Of a stretch of DNA of 64,000 nt, positions 18,101 to 27,594 are shown piece by piece. Location: positions 434,001 to 498,000 of the forward strand of contig NZ_JASZYV010000001.1 in the NCBI RefSeq assembly GCF_030316895.1. The letters are read 5' to 3'. The stretch's first letter is position 1. Every line of letters begins with the position of its first letter. This stretch comes from Variovorax dokdonensis. Lineage in GTDB: Bacteria; Pseudomonadota; Gammaproteobacteria; Burkholderiales; Burkholderiaceae_C. A program made the translations under genes and the position numbers. Under the pieces are notes generated by a model. The model was given only the letters and a program-made list of their open reading frames with translations, had not been told where the DNA came from and did not search any database.

Positions 18101-19933
18101 CGCCACATCCGCCTGGTGGCGGCCTTCGACCATCGGCACATCTTTCTCGATCCTTCGCCCGACGCGGCGACCAGCTTTGCCGAGCGCGAGCGGATGTTCG
18201 CGCTGCCGCGTTCCTCCTGGGCCGACTACGACGCGTCGCTCATTTCCAAGGGCGGCGGCGTGCATGCACGCAGTGCGAAGTCCATCGCGCTCACCGCCGA
18301 GGTGAAGGAGGCGCTGGGCATCGACGCCGCGGTGGATCACATGACGCCCACGGCGCTGGTCAATGCCATCCTCAAGGCGCCGGTGCAACTGATCTACAAC
18401 GGCGGCATCGGCACCTACGTGAAAGCCACGGAAGAAAGCCATGCGCAGGTGGGCGATCGCGCCAACGATGCGCTGCGCGTCAACGGCCGGGAGCTGCGCT
18501 GCCAGGTGTTCGCCGAAGGCGGCAACCTGGGCTGCACGCAGCTCGGCCGGATCGAGTTCGCGCGCGCGGGCGGACGCATCAACACCGACGCCATCGACAA
18601 CTCGGCCGGCGTCGATACGTCCGATCACGAGGTCAACATCAAGATCCTGCTGGGGCTGCCCATTGCGGAGGGAGAGCTGACCGAGAAGCAGCGCAACGCG
18701 ATCCTGCCGGAGATGACCGACGAGGTGGCGCACCTCGTGCTGCGGGACAACATCTACCAGACGCAGGTGCTGTCCGTCACCGGCCGCCTCGGCGCCCAGT
18801 TGCTGGACGCGCAGACACGCTTCATGCAGTTCCTGGAAAAGGCGGGGCGGCTCAATCGTGCGATCGAGTTCCTGCCTTCCGACGAGCAACTGGCCGAGCG
18901 CCGCGCAGCGGGCCAGGGCCTGGCCACGCCCGAGCGCGCCGTGCTGCTGGCCTACAGCAAGATCTGGCTGTACGACGAACTGCTCGAGTCGCCGCTGCCC
19001 GACGACCCCTGGGTGGCCACCGCGCTGACGCGCTACTTCCCGACGCTGCTGCGCGAGCGCTTTGCCGCCTACATGCAGCGGCACCCGCTCAAGCGCGAGA
19101 TCATCGCCACCCACGTGACGAACAGCGCGCTCAACCGCGTGGGCAGCACCTTCGTGCACCGGCTGTCCGAGACGACCGGCGCACGTGCGCACGAAGTGGT
19201 GCGCGCCTACCTGATGGCGCGCGAGATCTTCGGCATGGTGGGCCTGTGGGAGGCGGTCGACCAGCTCGACAACCAGGTGGAAGACGCCGTGCAATCGCGC
19301 CTGCTGATCGATTGCAGCCGCCAGCTCGAGCGTGCCACCAAGTGGTTCCTGCGCTCGCGCCGCCTGGCCGAACCCATCGCCGATGTCATCGCGCACTTCA
19401 AGCCCAACGTGGAGGCACTGGCCGCCCGGCTGCCGCAATTGCTCGATGCGGGCGAGCGCGCCCGTGACGAGGCCGCGGTGGCGCAGTACACCGATGCGGG
19501 TGTGCCGCGCCAACTGGCCGAGCGCGTGGCCACGTTCGATTCGCTCAACGCCACGCTCGACATTGCCGAGTTGGCCGGCAGCGCGCGCAGCCCTGTCGAG
19601 ACCGTGGCGGAGGTGTTCTTCGTCCTGGGCAACCGCCTGGGAACGGCATGGCTGCGCGATCGCATCGGCGCGTTGCCGGGCGATGCGCACTGGCAAATCC
19701 TCGCGCGCGGGGCCATGCAGGACGACCTGGCAGCGCTGGAACGCAGCATCACGGGCGCCGTGCTCGCCGCCGAGGGGCCGGTCGAGGCAGACGCGAAGGT
19801 GCAGGCGTGGCTCGATGCCAATGCGCGTCCGCTGGAGCGCGCCGAGCGGCTGATGACGGAACTGCGAGCCGTTCCGACACCGGACGCGGCGATGCTCTCG
19901 GTCGCCCTGCGAGAGCTTCGCGCGCTGGCTTGA
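15107..19933 (+). CDS. NAD-specific glutamate dehydrogenase, large (180-kDa) type
   Basis: A protein of about 1608 residues of the Bac_GDH class, which oxidatively deaminates glutamate to 2-oxoglutarate with NAD. The large regulatory N-terminal half includes ACT-like regions, for example MPFLVDSVTMEVNRHGL. The catalytic centre is GGRVARGGLRWSDRPEDFRTEV with KAQMVKNTVIVPVGSKGGF, and the dinucleotide-binding part includes TVAGVGDMSGDVFGNGML. AGGAGG at 15091-15096 serves either TTG 15101 (4 nt) or ATG 15107 (10 nt); I prefer the ATG. A 1,633-codon open frame runs antisense across the whole gene but reads as a composition artefact. Confidence 0.95.
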   Translation: MQKDKAGASARIDEVAALIQAKIGDPQAAQQLEAFARQYFGNVDPEDLEDREPADLYGAALSHWGFARQREPGHVKLRAFNPSVAEHGWQSTHTIIEIVNDDMPFLVDSVTMEVNRHGLTLHLIIHPLLPVRRDDAGQFVALDGAGTSRESFIHVEVDRVADPAQLHELEADLRRVLGDVRAAVEDWQAMQARVQEVLAEVEAKAPPVPADELAEDLAFMRWLADGHFTFLGYRSHDLVQTPEGEDGLRVVPGSALGILRTASNDAGTSFAALPREVRAQARLPHLLIITQSTSRSTVHRPGYLDYIGVKRFDAAGNVCGEHRFLGLFTSTAYNASPAEIPLLRKKVADVLARAGQAPGSHSGKALEHILQTYPRDELFQTGPDELLATAMGILHLEDRQRFRLFVRRDPYERFISCLIYAPRENYNTELRQKWQVILQQAFNGVGADFDVNFSESMLARIHITVRTRPGQIPPYDVREVEQQLVAAARRWVDDLKAALIESVGEARGNALLRRFGAAFPPGYRDEFSARAAVRDIALMDELREGQSLRMTLYRPLEAAPGHLRFKLLVRGAPLVLTTSLPMMEHLGMKVLDEHPHRIAAPGEAPIWVHDFGLQSALGDGELDVDALRPVFEEAFAAVFDGSVENDDFNRLVLAARIPVHRIVVLRAYAKYMRQTGFALSQAFIESTLVANAAIAQQLVALFEMRFDPSVASGKGADPSAHMAQVSAIETSLEQVANLSEDRVLRHYLALILATKRTNFWRRDADGKRRPFLSFKFDSRSVPELPEPKPMFEIFVYSTRFEGVHLRGGRVARGGLRWSDRPEDFRTEVLGLVKAQMVKNTVIVPVGSKGGFVLKRAPSPADREAFMKEGVACYQDYLRGLLDITDNRVGGAIVPPPDVRRHDEDDPYLVVAADKGTATFSDYANGISAEYGFWLGDAFASGGSVGYDHKAMGITARGAWESVKRHFRELGIDTQSQDFTVAGVGDMSGDVFGNGMLLSRHIRLVAAFDHRHIFLDPSPDAATSFAERERMFALPRSSWADYDASLISKGGGVHARSAKSIALTAEVKEALGIDAAVDHMTPTALVNAILKAPVQLIYNGGIGTYVKATEESHAQVGDRANDALRVNGRELRCQVFAEGGNLGCTQLGRIEFARAGGRINTDAIDNSAGVDTSDHEVNIKILLGLPIAEGELTEKQRNAILPEMTDEVAHLVLRDNIYQTQVLSVTGRLGAQLLDAQTRFMQFLEKAGRLNRAIEFLPSDEQLAERRAAGQGLATPERAVLLAYSKIWLYDELLESPLPDDPWVATALTRYFPTLLRERFAAYMQRHPLKREIIATHVTNSALNRVGSTFVHRLSETTGARAHEVVRAYLMAREIFGMVGLWEAVDQLDNQVEDAVQSRLLIDCSRQLERATKWFLRSRRLAEPIADVIAHFKPNVEALAARLPQLLDAGERARDEAAVAQYTDAGVPRQLAERVATFDSLNATLDIAELAGSARSPVETVAEVFFVLGNRLGTAWLRDRIGALPGDAHWQILARGAMQDDLAALERSITGAVLAAEGPVEADAKVQAWLDANARPLERAERLMTELRAVPTPDAAMLSVALRELRALA

Positions 19934-19950
19934 GCCAGGCGGTTGGCTGG

Positions 19951-19979
19951 CGCGCGGCGGCCTTGTGCCGCCCGCGCGC
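19951..19979 (+). terminator. GC-rich hairpin after the glutamate dehydrogenase gene
   Basis: Arms CGCGCGGCGGC (19951-19961) and GCCGCCCGCGCG (19968-19979) pair over about 11 bp with a single bulged base and a 6-nt loop. They are followed by CTTCCTCCTC rather than a T-run. It starts 17 bp after the stop codon. It could act as a weak terminator or an RNA 3'-end stabiliser. Confidence 0.4.
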
Positions 19980-20054
19980 TTCCTCCTCATCGCAAGGGGC
20001 CAATTGCGTTGTGCGCTGGGCTACGATGCTGCCGCAAGAGGAGCGCATAACACC

Positions 20055-21122
20055 ATGACAGAACCCCGTACCGACCTGGCCAAGATCACCTTCAGCGTGC
20101 TGTGCATCGCGTTGATGATCGGCTCCTCGCTGTGGATCCTGCGGCCGTTTCTTGGCGCGACGATCTGGGCGGCCATGGTGGTGGTGGCCAGCTGGCCGGC
20201 GCTCTTGTGGTTCCAGGCCAGGCTCTGGGGCAGCCGCGCGCTGGCGGTGGTGGCGATGGTGCTGATCCTGCTGCTGCTGTTTGCGCTGCCGCTCACCATG
20301 GCCATCTCCACCGTGGCCGAGCATGCCGATGTGGCCTACCGCTGGGTGCGCTCGCTGATCGATCAGGGCCCGCCGCATCTGCCCGACTGGCTGCGCAACC
20401 TGCCCCTGGTGGGCGCGAAGCTCGGCAGCATGTGGGACGAGCTCGTGGCCTCGGGCATGGCGGGCCTTCAGCACCGCGTCACGCCTTATCTGTCGCAGGT
20501 CACGACATGGGTGCTGTCGCAGGCGGGGGTGGTGGGCGCGCTCACTGTGCAGATCCTGCTGACGGTGGTGATCGCTGGCGTGATGTACGCCAGCGGCGAA
20601 GCCGCCGCGCGCGTGGTCCAGCTCTTCGGCTGGCGCGTGGCCGGCACGCGCGGCCAGGAGGCGGTCGTGCTGGCCGGCAAGGCCATCCGCGGCGTTGCCC
20701 TGGGTGTGGGCGTGACGGCGCTGGTGCAGGCCGTGATCGGCGGGATCGGGCTGGCCGTGGCCGGTGTGCCGCTCGCGGCGCTGCTCACGGCCGTCATGTT
20801 CATGCTGTGCATCATCCAGCTCGGGCCCACGCTGGTGCTTCTGCCGGCCACGATCTGGGTGTTCTGGAATGGCGACACCGGCTGGGGAGTCTTCATGGCC
20901 GTGTGGACGCTGATCGTCGGCACCATGGACAACTTCCTGCGTCCCTGGCTCATCAAGCGGGGTGCCGATCTGCCTCTGCTCCTGATCTTCGCCGGCGTGA
21001 TCGGTGGCTTGTTTGCGTTCGGCCTCGTGGGCGTCTTCGTCGGACCGGTGCTGCTGGCCGTCTCGTACACGCTGATCCACGCATGGCTGCATGACGGCGA
21101 GGCCGACATGCCTGCGCTCTGA
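20055..21122 (+). CDS. AI-2E family (TqsA/PerM-like) transporter
   Basis: A 355-residue polytopic membrane protein of the AI-2E transporter family. It has about eight hydrophobic segments, with the typical pair near the N-terminus (ITFSVLCIALMIGSSLWILRPF and FLGATIWAAMVVVASWPALL), a long soluble loop (HLPDWLRNLPLVGAKLG) and the C-terminal GLVGVFVGPVLLAVSYTLI block. Despite the name, many members have no demonstrated role in autoinducer-2 export, and no luxS is present here. ATG 20055 is supported by an AGAGGAG upstream (20037-20043). Expressed alone between gdh and katE. Confidence 0.85.
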   Translation: MTEPRTDLAKITFSVLCIALMIGSSLWILRPFLGATIWAAMVVVASWPALLWFQARLWGSRALAVVAMVLILLLLFALPLTMAISTVAEHADVAYRWVRSLIDQGPPHLPDWLRNLPLVGAKLGSMWDELVASGMAGLQHRVTPYLSQVTTWVLSQAGVVGALTVQILLTVVIAGVMYASGEAAARVVQLFGWRVAGTRGQEAVVLAGKAIRGVALGVGVTALVQAVIGGIGLAVAGVPLAALLTAVMFMLCIIQLGPTLVLLPATIWVFWNGDTGWGVFMAVWTLIVGTMDNFLRPWLIKRGADLPLLLIFAGVIGGLFAFGLVGVFVGPVLLAVSYTLIHAWLHDGEADMPAL

Positions 21123-21284
21123 CCGCTGCCGCGTCGGGGGCTTTTTCGAGCATGTAACCGCACGTGCACGCGGCATCCGTTGCCGTCGGGGTGAGCGCTC
21201 GTCCTACTCGCGGGGGATCGGGTCGTCCTTAGGCTGAAGAGCGATTTCGGCGAACCAGCCGCTCACCCCCCACGGAGACCCTTC

Positions 21285-23711
21285 ATGCCCAGAAAGCCCA
21301 GCTCGGCCGCGACGCCGGACATCGCCGCCGCTCGCGCCGCCGCACGCAACACCGACAGCGCACCCGCACATCCGACCGATCCCGCAGCCGCCAAGGGCGA
21401 CCTGCCCGCAACACGCGCCGTGCAGACGCAAGACCTGGCCGCCGAGATGCCGTTCAACGCCAACAAGGCGAAGGAGCATGGCGAGGCCAATGCGCTGGAG
21501 ACGCCAGCGGGCCAGACCGCATCGGGTGATCCCGGACTGGCCGCGTCCAGCACCTTGTCCGAACGCAACGCCTCCGACAAGACCGGCCGGCCGCCCAAGC
21601 CCGGCACCAGCGGGCCCGACGGTTCGCTGGAGCGCGTGCGCGCCGATGGCGGCGGACAACGCCTGACGACCAACCAGGGCGTGCCGGTGGCCGACAACCA
21701 GAACTCGCTCAAGGCCGGCGCACGGGGCCCCGTGCTGCTGGAGGACTTCGTCCTGCGCGAGAAGATCACCCACTTCGACCATGAGCGGATCCCGGAACGC
21801 ATCGTCCATGCGCGCGGATCTGGCGCGCACGGTTACTTCGAATGCACCGACCCCGCGACGGATCTGACGCGTGCCGCGCCGTTCGCCGAGAAGGGCAAGC
21901 GCACGCCGGTGTTCGTGCGCTTCTCGACCGTCGCCGGCGAGCGCGGCTCCAAGGACACGGCGCGGGATGTGCGCGGCTTTGCCGTCAAGTTCTACACCGA
22001 CGAAGGCAACTGGGACCTGGTTGGCAACAACATGCCGGTGTTCTTCATCCAGGACGCGATGAAGTTCCCCGATCTCGTCCACGCCGTGAAGCCCGAGCCG
22101 CACCACGGCATGCCGCAGGCAGCCTCGGCGCATGACACCTTCTGGGACTTCATCAGCCTGATGCCCGAATCCACCCACATGATGATGTGGGCGATGAGCG
22201 ACCGCGCCATCCCGCGCAGCCTGCGCATGATGCAAGGCTTTGGCGTGCACACCTTCCGGCTCATCAACGCAAAGGGAGAAGCGCGCTTCGTCAAGTTCCA
22301 TTGGCAGCCCAAGCTGGGCACGCATTCGCTGGTCTGGGACGAGGCAGTGAAGATTTCCGGTGCCGACCCCGACTTTCACCGGCGTGACCTGTGGGAGGCG
22401 ATCGACGCGGGCGAGTATCCGGAATGGGAACTCGGCCTGCAGGTCTTCACCCAGGAGGAGGCCGACAGCTTCAGCTTCGACATCCTCGATCCCACCAAGA
22501 TCGTGCCCGAGGAACTGGCGCCGATCCGCATCGTCGGACGCATGGTGCTCGACCGCAACCCCGACAACTTTTTTGCCGAAACCGAGCAGGTCGCCTTCTG
22601 CGTCGCGCATGTGATTCCCGGCATCGACTTCACCAACGACCCGCTGCTGGCCGGCCGCATCCATTCCTACGTGGACACGCAGATCTCGCGATTGGGCGGC
22701 CCCAACTTCCACGAACTGCCCATCAACGCGCCGCTGGCGCCGGTGCACAACAACCAGCGCGACGGCATGCACCGCCAGGCCATCCATCGCGGGCGCGTGG
22801 CCTACGAGCCCAATTCGCTCGGCGGCGGCTGCCCCTTCCAGGCTGGTGCCGCGCAGGGCTTCATGAGCGTCAAGGCGCGCATGGATGCCGAAGCCGACAG
22901 CGACAAGGTGCGCGTCAAGCCCGAGAAGTTTGCCGACCATTACACGCAGGCCAGCCTGTTCTACGAGAGCCAGACCCCGGTCGAGCAGGCGCACATTGCC
23001 GCCGCTTTCCGCTTCGAGCTGTCGAAGGTGACGGTGCCCGCAATTCGTGCGCGCATGGTGGCCAGCTTGCGCAACGTCTCGGACGCCCTGGCCGAAAAGG
23101 TCGCCAAGGGCCTGGGCATGGAACTGCCGGAGACCATGCCATGCGCCATGGCGTCGCCACCGCGGCCGGAGGTGGACGAGTCGCCTTCGCTGTCGCTCAT
23201 GGCGCGGCCTGGCGAAGGCGGCATCCGCACGCGCAAGGTGGCGTTGCTGGTGGCCGACGGCGTCGACGGCGCGTCGTTGCGCGCGCTGGTCGAAGCGTTG
23301 ATGCAGCAGGGCGCCGTGCCTCGCTTGGTCGGGCCGCACCTGGGCGCCTTCGCGACCAGCGACGGCGGCCGGATCGAAGTGGACGCCAGCCTGGAGAACA
23401 ACCCCGGCTTCCTGTTCGACGCGCTGGTCTTGCCCGACGGTGAAGCGGCGGTCAAGGCGCTCGCGGAAATCGGGCAGACGATGGAATTCGTCAAGGACCA
23501 GTACCGGCATTGCAAGACCATCCTGGCCATCGGCGCAGGCCAGGCCTTGCTCACCCAGGCCGAACTGCCGATGTCGCTGCCCGATGGCAGTGCCGACCCG
23601 GGCCTGATCCTCACGGACGCTGGCGCCATCAAGAAGACCATCGAGCCCTTTGCCGAGGCCTTGGCGCGCCATCGCCATTACGAGCGCGACACCGATCCTC
23701 CGCGGGTGTAG
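21285..23711 (+). CDS. katE: Large-subunit (clade 2) catalase HPII
   Basis: An 808-residue haem catalase of the HPII type. The distal haem His is His175 ([16 protein letters not shown]), the distal Asn is in [19 protein letters not shown], and the proximal haem-ligand Tyr is Tyr462 in [16 protein letters not shown]. From about residue 640 a DJ-1/PfpI-like domain follows ([23 protein letters not shown]), the mark of clade 2 enzymes. The first 115 residues are low-complexity, longer than in E. coli KatE (753 residues in total). GGAGA at 21274-21278 supports ATG 21285. It disproportionates hydrogen peroxide, usually in stationary phase or general stress. Confidence 0.95.
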   Translation: MPRKPSSAATPDIAAARAAARNTDSAPAHPTDPAAAKGDLPATRAVQTQDLAAEMPFNANKAKEHGEANALETPAGQTASGDPGLAASSTLSERNASDKTGRPPKPGTSGPDGSLERVRADGGGQRLTTNQGVPVADNQNSLKAGARGPVLLEDFVLREKITHFDHERIPERIVHARGSGAHGYFECTDPATDLTRAAPFAEKGKRTPVFVRFSTVAGERGSKDTARDVRGFAVKFYTDEGNWDLVGNNMPVFFIQDAMKFPDLVHAVKPEPHHGMPQAASAHDTFWDFISLMPESTHMMMWAMSDRAIPRSLRMMQGFGVHTFRLINAKGEARFVKFHWQPKLGTHSLVWDEAVKISGADPDFHRRDLWEAIDAGEYPEWELGLQVFTQEEADSFSFDILDPTKIVPEELAPIRIVGRMVLDRNPDNFFAETEQVAFCVAHVIPGIDFTNDPLLAGRIHSYVDTQISRLGGPNFHELPINAPLAPVHNNQRDGMHRQAIHRGRVAYEPNSLGGGCPFQAGAAQGFMSVKARMDAEADSDKVRVKPEKFADHYTQASLFYESQTPVEQAHIAAAFRFELSKVTVPAIRARMVASLRNVSDALAEKVAKGLGMELPETMPCAMASPPRPEVDESPSLSLMARPGEGGIRTRKVALLVADGVDGASLRALVEALMQQGAVPRLVGPHLGAFATSDGGRIEVDASLENNPGFLFDALVLPDGEAAVKALAEIGQTMEFVKDQYRHCKTILAIGAGQALLTQAELPMSLPDGSADPGLILTDAGAIKKTIEPFAEALARHRHYERDTDPPRV

Positions 23712-23785
23712 GCGTCGCGGGGCAGCGCATGCATGGCCAATCCGCAACGATTGACGCGCGGCGCTTGCCCCGGCATAAGGGGGCA

Positions 23786-24652
23786 ATGAGTCTTCACCAT
23801 CCGCTCGTTCAGAGCCTGGCGCTGCCCTTCGCGCTGGCTTTCGTCTGGGCCGCGCTGGCTCGCACGCTGGCCGGGCCGGAAAGCGGTGCGCGCTGGGCTG
23901 CGGCGGGCGTTTCGCTGGGTCTCGTGCTTTCTTCGATCGCCGCCATCGGCTGGGTGGGCCGCCCGCTCTCCATCACCGAAAAGCTCCCGTGGATCATTGC
24001 CGCTGCGGCCCTTGCGGGGATCGTGGCCGAATGGCTGCGTGCATCGGCCCGCTTGCAGTGGGCAGCCGCGGGCGCGCTCTGGGCCCTGGCCGTCATCGTC
24101 GTGCTGGGCAACCAGCCCATGCTGCCGCGCATCGGCAGCTGGATCGTGGGCATGGCCGTGATCGGCGCGGTGCTGGCCGAGCCGCCGGCCCGCGCAAACG
24201 CGGCTGCGATGCTCGTCGTGGCGGCACTTGGCTTGGCGGCGCTGGCCATGCGTTCCGGCTCGGCGCTGCTGTTCGAGCTTTCGCTGGCGCTGTCGGCGGC
24301 AGTGGCGGCTGCAGGTCTTTGGCTTTGGCCCGTTTCCCGAATCCGACTGGGCGCCAGTGCGTTGATCGCTGCGGTGGTGACGTGGTTGTCGCTGGCGCAA
24401 TCGACCGGCCTGCTCACCGGCGCGCCACCGGGCTCGGTGCTGCTTCTGGCGGCGTCGTTCTCTTCCGGCGCGGTGGTGCGGGGCGTGCGCCAGCGCTTGC
24501 GCCGCGGCGAAGCGCCGCCCTGGGTCGAAACGCTCCTCGTCGCAGGCGTCGCGGTGCTTTGGGTGCTCGCCGCCCTGGCACTCGCGCATTGGGGCGGCAA
24601 GGCCTTCGGCGCGGACCCGAGCGACCCTTACTACGCACCGACCTGGAAATGA
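23786..24652 (+). CDS. Polytopic membrane protein of unknown function, coupled to the RibD-type reductase
   Basis: A 288-residue very hydrophobic protein with roughly eight or nine transmembrane segments, few charged loops, and a C-terminal periplasm- or cytoplasm-exposed tail DPSDPYYAPTWK. I recognise no family. Its stop overlaps the start of the next gene (ATGA at 24649-24652), so the two are translated together. That links it to the modified-pterin-like cluster of 24.6-32.2 kb rather than to the upstream catalase (74 bp away). AAGGGGG at 23778-23783 lies only 2 nt before ATG 23786. It could be a transporter or a membrane scaffold; no function is proposed. Confidence 0.72.
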   Translation: MSLHHPLVQSLALPFALAFVWAALARTLAGPESGARWAAAGVSLGLVLSSIAAIGWVGRPLSITEKLPWIIAAAALAGIVAEWLRASARLQWAAAGALWALAVIVVLGNQPMLPRIGSWIVGMAVIGAVLAEPPARANAAAMLVVAALGLAALAMRSGSALLFELSLALSAAVAAAGLWLWPVSRIRLGASALIAAVVTWLSLAQSTGLLTGAPPGSVLLLAASFSSGAVVRGVRQRLRRGEAPPWVETLLVAGVAVLWVLAALALAHWGGKAFGADPSDPYYAPTWK

Positions 24653-25533
24653 CCGGAACACGAGTCCACGGCATCGATGCGCTCTGGCCCGACTGCCTTG
24701 CGGTCGCGCACGCGCGCCGCAGCGGTGATGCACGCCAAGCCGCCCACGACGCCGCGCTGGTCTACGCCGAGGGCCAGGGCTGGCAGTTGGCGTCGAGGGC
24801 CGGACAAGGCTGGGATGACGAAGCCTGCCAGGTGTTCGAGCTGCTCAAACCCCTGCTCGATCGCCCTCCCGGTGGTGATTCGTGGGTGCTGGGCCAGCTG
24901 GGCCAAAGCCTGAACGGCTGCATCGCCACCCATGGCGGCGACGCCAATTTTGTCAACGGGCCCGAGGTGCTCACCCACCTGCACCGGCTGCGCGCGCTGA
25001 GCGACGCGGTGATCGTCGGCGCCGGAACCGCCGCACTGGACAACCCGCAACTCACCACCCGACGCGTGCCCGGTCCCAACCCGGTGCGAGTGCTGCTCGA
25101 CCCGGGGCTCGGCCTCGCCACCACGCTCAAGGCACTCAGCGATGGGCAGGCGCCGACGCTGCTGGCTTGCGACGCCACGCGCGCGGCGCAGGCAGCCCGC
25201 CGGGTGGGCGCCGATCAGGTGCTGGGCGTGGAGGGTCTGGTCGATGCGCAGGGCGCCATCGCCATGGCCCCGCTGGTGGCGGCATTGCATGCGCGCGGCC
25301 TGTCGGTGCTTTTCGTCGAAGGCGGCGGCGTCACGGTGTCGCGATTCCTGTCGCAGTCATGCCTGGACCGGCTGCACCTGAGCGTGGCTCCGGTCGTCAT
25401 CGGCGGCGGGAGACCCGGGCTTCAACTGCCGCTTCATGCCAGCATGCGCGACTGCCCGCGCCCGCCGGCTCGCATCTTCAGCTTGGGGCAGGACATGCTC
25501 TGGGATCTGGATCTGAGCGCGGCCAGACGCTGA
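24649..25533 (+). CDS. RibD C-terminal-type reductase (dihydrofolate-reductase fold)
   Basis: A 294-residue protein whose residues 80-290 match the RibD_C reductase domain that reduces the ribosyl side chain of 2,5-diamino-6-ribosylaminopyrimidinone in riboflavin synthesis with NADPH. Diagnostic pieces are GQSLNGCIATHGGDANFVNG, HRLRALSDAVIVGAGTAALD, NPQLTTRRVPGPNPVRVLLD, VLFVEGGGVTVSRFL and LHLSVAPVVIGGGRPGL. The N-terminal 80 residues are not the RibD deaminase domain. This is therefore probably not the housekeeping riboflavin enzyme but a paralogue in a dedicated pathway. It is coupled by ATGA to the membrane protein and convergent with the methyltransferase gene. Confidence 0.82.
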   Translation: MTGTRVHGIDALWPDCLAVAHARRSGDARQAAHDAALVYAEGQGWQLASRAGQGWDDEACQVFELLKPLLDRPPGGDSWVLGQLGQSLNGCIATHGGDANFVNGPEVLTHLHRLRALSDAVIVGAGTAALDNPQLTTRRVPGPNPVRVLLDPGLGLATTLKALSDGQAPTLLACDATRAAQAARRVGADQVLGVEGLVDAQGAIAMAPLVAALHARGLSVLFVEGGGVTVSRFLSQSCLDRLHLSVAPVVIGGGRPGLQLPLHASMRDCPRPPARIFSLGQDMLWDLDLSAARR

Positions 25534-25556
25534 GCGTTGCGTGGGCCGGGGCAAGT

Positions 25557-26480
25557 TCAGCCTGGCCACGCGAGAACATCGGCATGCCCGACCACCAGAG
25601 TCGACGACGTCGCCTGCGCCAAGCGCTGCGTGCGCCATGCCTCGAACTCCGCCCGCGCCGGCGGCGCCTGCTCGATGGCGGCATCGGCAAGGCTGGCGAT
25701 CATGGCGTTCATCATGGCCGTGTCGGCGGCGTCGATCCGCCAGTCGCTCGCCGCCTGCGCTTGCGCATGGCCGAGTTCGGCGAGCCGGCGCCGGGCAACC
25801 TCCGTTGCGCGCGCGCCGAGCGCACGGCCGCCAAAGCCCTTGTCGCGCTGCTGGTGCGCCGCGAACTGCGCGGCCACTCGCGCGTCGCCGGGCAAGCCGG
25901 GTGTCCATGCCAGGCGGCCATCGACCGTCAGCGAAAAGAGAAGGGCCGCACCGGCCTTGGCGGCGCGCGTCAACACGCGATCCAGCCATTCTTCGCTGAC
26001 CAGGTCGAGCAACGCCGAGGCGGTGATGAGGTCGCAATCCGCAAAGGGCAGGGCATCGAGCTGCGCGAGCAGATCGGCTTGTTGCCAGTGCAGCGCGGCA
26101 CGCCAGCCCCTGGCTTCGATCCGTGCGCGTGACGCGCCCTCGGCGTGCCACTCGAAGCCGTGCGCGGCGCACCAATGCGCCATGGCCGGGCCGATCATGG
26201 CCAGCAGCAAGGGGTCGTGATCGACCAGCAGCCACTGTTGCTCGCGCCCAGCCTCGAGGGCGCCCACGCATGGCGCCAGCGCCCGGAAGTTGGAAGCGGT
26301 GCCGCAGCCCAGTTCGAGCACGCGAAGCGGCTGGCCGTCGTGCCGCCGGCCGGCAAGCGCGGCATGCAGATCGAGCTGCGCCATCGCACCGGCACGCGCC
26401 GCCAGATCGAAGGGTTCGCGCAGCGCCAGCCAGGCGCCGTCGAAGGGCTTGGCATCGAAGCCGGTGGCGGCCGCGCTCAT
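25557..26480 (-). CDS. Class I SAM-dependent methyltransferase
   Basis: A 307-residue Rossmann-fold methyltransferase. Motif I is VLELGCGTASNFRAL, followed by a WLLVDHDPLLLAMIG segment (motif post-I acidic residue) and DLITASALLDLVSEEWL as motif IV/V. The remainder contains a LLFSLTVDGRLAWTPGLPGD strand region. It begins inside the stop of the glycosyltransferase gene (shared ATGA, 26477-26480) and is the last gene of a four-gene unit. Substrate unknown; the context suggests methylation of the product of the pterin-like pathway or of its sugar. Confidence 0.82.
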   Translation of the reverse strand: MSAAATGFDAKPFDGAWLALREPFDLAARAGAMAQLDLHAALAGRRHDGQPLRVLELGCGTASNFRALAPCVGALEAGREQQWLLVDHDPLLLAMIGPAMAHWCAAHGFEWHAEGASRARIEARGWRAALHWQQADLLAQLDALPFADCDLITASALLDLVSEEWLDRVLTRAAKAGAALLFSLTVDGRLAWTPGLPGDARVAAQFAAHQQRDKGFGGRALGARATEVARRRLAELGHAQAQAASDWRIDAADTAMMNAMIASLADAAIEQAPPARAEFEAWRTQRLAQATSSTLVVGHADVLAWPG

Positions 26481-27574
26481 GCGTTTGCTCCGGTCGTTGC
26501 CGAACGAAGCGGTGCCTTCGCGAAGTCCTGCAGGGCGAGTGCGAACCGCTCGGCCGATTGGCGCCAGTCGGGCAGCGCATGGCGTGCAGCGACGGCGCCG
26601 GCGTGCAAGCGGGATCGCCAGGCTGCATCGTCCATGACACGCGCGAGCGCGGCTCGCAGCGCCGGGACATCGCCCGGCGGAACCAGCATGCCGGCATCCG
26701 GTGGCACCGTGCCTGGAATCGCCCCCGCGCGCGTGCTGACGATTGGCAAGCCGCGAGCCAGGGCTTCGGCCAAGGCCATGCCGTAGCCCTCGTGCAAGGA
26801 AGGCAGCACGAACACGTCGGCGGCTGCATAGCGCCGAGCCAGGCCGTCGTCGTCCTGTTCGCCATGCATCGTGACGCGCTCGGCAAGGCCATGCGACTCG
26901 ATGGCGGCGCGAAGCTGCGCGGCGCAGGCGGCATCCATCTGTTCGCTGCCGGCGCAGTGCAGGTGCCAGTGCCGATCCTTCAGGCCCGCCAGCGCCTCCA
27001 CCAGCACGGCGTGCGCCTTTCGCGGCGTGATGCTGGCCACGCAAAGCAACTGCAGCGGCGTTTCCAGCGAGACCTGCGCGGTGCCTGCCGACAGCGCGGC
27101 GCGGTCCGTGCCTGGCAACACGACGCGCACGTGCTGCCGGTCGACGTCGTAGGGCGTCAGGTCATCCACCGTGCCCGGGCTGGTGACGATCACGCCACGT
27201 GCTGTTCCAAGCGCACGCCTTTCGCTGCCCAGCAAGGCCTGCTGCTGCGAAGGGCGCAGGCCTGCTTCGAGAGCGAGCGGGTGATGCACCAGCGCGATCC
27301 AGCGCAGGCGAGCCGCATGTTCGGTCGCCGTGGCGTCGAGCACGCCGAAGGCGAGGCCGTCCACCAGCACCAGGCTATCGTCGGGCAGCGATTCGACCCG
27401 CGCACGCGCTTGCGTCATCGTCGCCGCATCGGGAAACGGAAAGCCTTCGCCCAGCGATTGCGCATGGACCTGCCAGCCCGACTCGCGCAGGCCTTCCACG
27501 ATCCGGCGGTCGTAGATCGTTCCGCCCGTGCGCATCGCCAGCGAGCCGGGGTAGAGGAAGTGAACCGTCTGCAT
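26477..27574 (-). CDS. Family 4 (GT-B) glycosyltransferase
   Basis: A 365-residue retaining glycosyltransferase. The N-terminal Rossmann half starts TVHFLYPGSLAMRTGGTIYDRRIVEGL. The C-terminal donor half has LLCVASITPRKAHAVLVEAL and the family signature DVFVLPSLHEGYGMALAEALARGLPIV, with the E-x7-E arrangement (HEGYGMALAE) that binds the nucleotide-sugar. It has no membrane segment and would act in the cytoplasm. It starts 20 bp after the PTPS-like gene and overlaps the methyltransferase start by 4 bp. The acceptor is unknown. Confidence 0.88.
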   Translation of the reverse strand: MQTVHFLYPGSLAMRTGGTIYDRRIVEGLRESGWQVHAQSLGEGFPFPDAATMTQARARVESLPDDSLVLVDGLAFGVLDATATEHAARLRWIALVHHPLALEAGLRPSQQQALLGSERRALGTARGVIVTSPGTVDDLTPYDVDRQHVRVVLPGTDRAALSAGTAQVSLETPLQLLCVASITPRKAHAVLVEALAGLKDRHWHLHCAGSEQMDAACAAQLRAAIESHGLAERVTMHGEQDDDGLARRYAAADVFVLPSLHEGYGMALAEALARGLPIVSTRAGAIPGTVPPDAGMLVPPGDVPALRAALARVMDDAAWRSRLHAGAVAARHALPDWRQSAERFALALQDFAKAPLRSATTGANA

Positions 27575-27594
27575 CCGAGCCTCCGCGCAAAGCC

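Noticed and set aside
15089..19990. A 1,633-codon open frame antisense to the NAD-glutamate dehydrogenase gene
   Set aside because: Its translation is Arg/His/Gln/Val-rich with no recognisable domain and mirrors the codon bias of the sense gene. High-GC genes commonly leave such antisense frames open. The sense gene has a strong ribosome-binding site and clear motifs.
19951..21200. AI-2E transporter considered as evidence of autoinducer-2 signalling
   Set aside because: The family name is historical; no luxS or lsr gene is nearby and many members have other roles.
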